A stretch of DNA of 7,198 bases from JBBSGA01 sp038254585. GTDB lineage: Bacteria > Chloroflexota > Chloroflexia > Chloroflexales > Kallotenuaceae. The stretch is from NCBI GenBank assembly GCA_038254585.1, contig JBBSGA010000325.1, positions 1-7,198 on the forward strand, given 5' to 3'. Position 1 is the first letter of the stretch, and the number at the start of each line of letters is the position of its first letter. A program made the translations under genes and the position numbers. Of this stretch, positions 4,876 through 7,198 are shown piece after piece. The notes under the pieces were generated by a model, which saw nothing but the letters and a program-made list of their open reading frames with translations, made no database searches and had not been told where the DNA came from.

Positions 4876-7148
4876 TCGGTAAGCGGTACCGCGGCCTGGT
4901 CGACCTGTTCATCAGCGATGAGGTCCACGAGGCGAAAAGCCTCGGGTCGGCCATCGGCGCCGCCTTCGGTGCCATGGTCAACGCCGCCCACCGCACCGTC
5001 GGCCTCACGGGGACGCTGTTCGGTGGCTACAGCAGCGATGTCTATGGCTTGCTCCTTCGGCTGCATAACGCCCCGGTCGTGCAGGAATACGGCTGGGACG
5101 ACGAGGCCCGCTTCATCGCCGAGAACGGCGTCGTGGACGAGGTGACCCGTCAGTCGACCTCGACCACCGAGGGCCATTACAGCGGCAAGACGACCACCTC
5201 GACCACGCCCGTGCAACGCCCGGGCGTCACCGCGAAGCTGACCAGCACGCTCCAGGGCTGCTCGATCAACATCCTGCTCCCCCACATGGGCTTTCACCTG
5301 GTTGATTACCAGGAAAAGCTCCAGGTGATGGCGATGCCGGGTGACATCGGCAGTGACTACCGCGAACTGGAAGCGGCGGGCAAGGGTATCGTCGCCTTCG
5401 GCGGCCATGATGCGCTGGGGAGCTATCTCCAGGCGTGTTTGCTCTACCCCTACGCGCCGTGGATGCCCAGGACGATTGAGTCGAAGCTCAAGCATGTGGC
5501 CTACACGCCGCCGGCCTCCAGCGACGACCGCGTCCTGCCCCACCACGAGTGGCTGGCGGACTACGCGGCCGCGCAGGTGGCGCGGGGTCGCCGGGTGCTC
5601 GTCTATGCTGAGCACACCGCGACCAACGACATCATGCCCGACGTGGCGCACAAGATCACCACGCTCGCGGCCGACCGCCATGACGCCACCCTCAAGGTGG
5701 CCGTGCTCCGGTCCACCAGCGTGAAGCCGGGTGAACGCCGCGCCTGGTTCGCGGCACGGGAAGCCGAGGGTGTCAACGTCGTGCTGTGCAATCCCAAGGT
5801 GGTCAAGACCGGTTTGAACTTGATCGCCTGGCCGAGCATTGTCGTGCTCGAGCCCGTGTACAGCCTGTTCACCCTCCATCAGGCCAAGCGCCGTGCCTTC
5901 CGGCCCACCCAGACGCAGGACTGTGAAGTCACCTACGTTTGCTACGCCGGGAGCATGTCCGAGAAGGCGATCAGCATCGTCGCCCGCAAGTCCGCGGCAG
6001 CGGCGATCCTGAACGGGGATGATCTCTCCAACGGTCTCCTCGAGTTCGACCCGGGCATGTCGCTGCTGCAGGAGCTTGCGAAAGCAGTCATGTCCGGCGA
6101 CGAGGACCGGACGGGCCTGGCCGACGACGTGCGCGCGATGCTGCGCGACGGCGCCGCCGCGCTGAAGGCCGATCTGGAGGCCGGGACCACCGGGCTCATC
6201 GGCGCTCTGCCGGCGATCGACACGCTGGGCGTGGCGCCGGCGGACGTGGACGCGCCCGACACCGCACTGGCGATAACGCCGGTCGCGCAAGCCCTGCTGG
6301 CCAAGTTGGCCCAGCAGCCGCTTGTGCTGGTAATGGATGGCAGCGTCATCGGACGCGGCTGTGTCGCCTTGATGCTCAGTGTGGTCTACCATGGGCGCGC
6401 CTTGCCGCTCGCCTGGCTCGTCGTGCAGGGCAAGCAAGGCCACTTGCCGCAGGAGACCCACTGCGCGCTCCTCGCCCAGCTTCAGCCGCTCATCCCTCCC
6501 ACGGCGGACGTGACGCTGCTGGGCGATGGTGAGTTTGATGGGACAGCGTTGCAGGCGATGCTGCGGCGGCTGCAGTGGCACTATGTCTGCCGCACCGCCT
6601 CGAGCATCACCTTCACCGCCTATGGCTGCCATCTCACGGTTGGCGATCTGGCTCCCGAGCGCGGAGAGTTGTTGGGGGTGAGGCCAGCGTGGGTGACGAC
6701 GGAGGAATACGGTCCGGTCAGTCTCTTGGCGCTCTGGGAGGAAGCGTATGAGGAGCCGCTTTATCTGGTCACGAACATGCCCGATCTGCAGGCGGCGATC
6801 GCGTTGTATCGCAAGAGAGCGCATATAGAAACGTTCTTTTCGGACCAGAAAAGTCGCGGGTTCGACATCCATCGAAGTCACCTCAGTGATCCTAAGCGTC
6901 TGACGCGGCTGCTGATCGTGTCGTGCTTAGCGTACCTGTGGCTGGTGTATCTGGGCGTGTGCGCACTCCGCGATGACTGGTTGAAGCGGCTGCATCGGCG
7001 GGATCGGTGTGATTTGAGCCTGTTTCGTCTGGGCTTGAGGCTGCTGGCGCGCTGTCTAAGGGACGATATTGCGCTTCCCGCGGGCTTTCTGGTACCTGAG
7101 CGGCTGCCGCACCGGTCGATCCGTCAGCCGCTCAAACAAGCTGCATGA
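4836..7148 (+). pseudogene. Helicase C-terminal part fused in frame to IS4 transposase C-terminal part
   Basis: This single open frame continues the helicase after the frameshift. The frame itself is open back to a GTG at 4608, but that upstream stretch is the out-of-frame shadow of the zinc-ribbon part. Helicase motif II is FISDEVHEAKS (DEVH at 4917-4928). Motif III is GLTGTLFGG (from 5001). The second RecA-like lobe gives RVLVYAEHTAT, VNVVLCNPKVVKTGLNL (motif V, from ~5808) and HQAKRRAFRPTQ (motif VI, 5880-5912), followed by VTYVCYAGSMSEKAI. A charged C-terminal tail runs to about 6265. From there the protein switches to an IS4-type transposase, described separately. With no motif I and no first lobe, ATPase function is not expected. 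Confidence 0.75.
6266..7148 (+). mobile_element. IS4-family transposase, N-terminally truncated (C-terminal ~293 residues)
   Basis: From about 6266 (ITPVAQALLAKLA) the frame is an IS4-type DDE transposase. LVLVMDGSVIGRG carries the first catalytic Asp (6336-6338). ALPLAWLVVQGKQGH follows, then LLGDGEFDG with the second Asp (6525-6527). The signature YRKRAHIETFFSDQK (6807-6851) fits Y-x2-R-x3-E-x6-K exactly, with the catalytic Glu at 6828-6830. The downstream SRGFDIHRSHLSDPKRLTRLL stretch and a hydrophobic CLAYLWLVYLGVC helix are typical. All three catalytic residues are present, but roughly the first 100 residues, which normally bind the terminal repeats, are replaced by helicase sequence, and the left terminal repeat is gone. 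Confidence 0.85.
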
Positions 7149-7198
7149 TGCGCACACATTTTCTGTACGGTAATGAATCATAGATGAGCGGTGAATCA
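7149..7198. other. Sequence downstream of the IS4 transposase, probable IS end region
   Basis: The 50 bases after the stop are AT-richer than the upstream DNA and should include the right terminal repeat of the IS4 element, but with no partner repeat the tip cannot be placed. The 7-mer tgaatca occurs twice (7174-7180 and 7192-7198); the second copy touches the window edge. Confidence 0.3.

Noticed and set aside
4800..6881. 693-codon minus-strand open frame opposite the helicase and IS4 genes
   Set aside because: It is Arg/Gly/His-rich with no recognisable domain, while the plus strand carries clear helicase and transposase motifs. It is an antisense artefact of GC-rich codon usage.
1..7198. 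CRISPR array, tRNA, rRNA or known defence operon
   Set aside because: No regularly spaced repeat-spacer pattern beyond the three short boxes, no tRNA-like cloverleaf and no rRNA-like stretch were seen; the helicase lacks partner defence genes here.

Overview
The window is a GC-rich stretch of accessory DNA that reads as a mosaic of broken mobile elements around one toxin-antitoxin locus. No rRNA, tRNA, CRISPR array or core metabolic gene is visible. The most likely host is a member of the Chloroflexota, probably Ktedonobacteria-like. This is an inference from three things: a small protein resembling the N-terminal segment of LuxR-type regulators from that group, a UPF0175/DUF3368 toxin-antitoxin pair, and IS701- and IS4-type transposases of a style common there. 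No single-copy marker gene is present to confirm it.

Layout. Positions 36-82 form a near-perfect inverted repeat, followed by a small regulator-like ORF (102-470, plus strand). Positions ~540-1646 hold an IS3-family element on the minus strand with intact orfA and the DD(35)E core of orfB, but the orfB C-terminus and the distal end are lost. Positions 1647-1933 contain no gene. They hold a 121-bp MITE-like inverted-repeat unit (1679-1799) and three GGGACAA boxes spaced 22-23 bp (1858-1909) that look like a transposon end. A 31-codon transposase-like scrap lies at 1934-2029 (minus).

Positions 2088-2946 (minus) carry a UPF0175-type antitoxin and a PIN-domain (DUF3368-type) toxin. A TATAAT -10 box (2980-2985) and a small palindrome lie upstream, and a 34-codon open frame bridges the gap between the two genes. 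This is the only apparently complete functional module. Positions ~3065-4119 (plus) are an IS701-type transposase gene missing its 5' third, including the first catalytic Asp. Positions 4216-~6265 (plus) are a superfamily-2/SNF2-like helicase missing its N-terminal ATP-binding part. It carries an inserted CxxC...CxxC zinc-ribbon-like segment and is broken by a one-base frameshift at a G-run (4832-4835). Its C-terminal end runs in frame into the C-terminal ~290 residues of an IS4-family transposase (~6266-7148), forming a chimeric ORF.

Functional picture. Every mobile element or large gene in the window lacks at least one end, which suggests repeated insertion followed by deletion. The helicase probably came from a phage or integrative/conjugative element. 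The toxin-antitoxin pair may help stabilise this otherwise dispensable DNA. I did not find a convincing new multi-gene system. The points most worth checking are the helicase-transposase fusion, the in-frame amber-terminated mini-ORF between antitoxin and toxin, the MITE-like unit, and the phased GGGACAA boxes.
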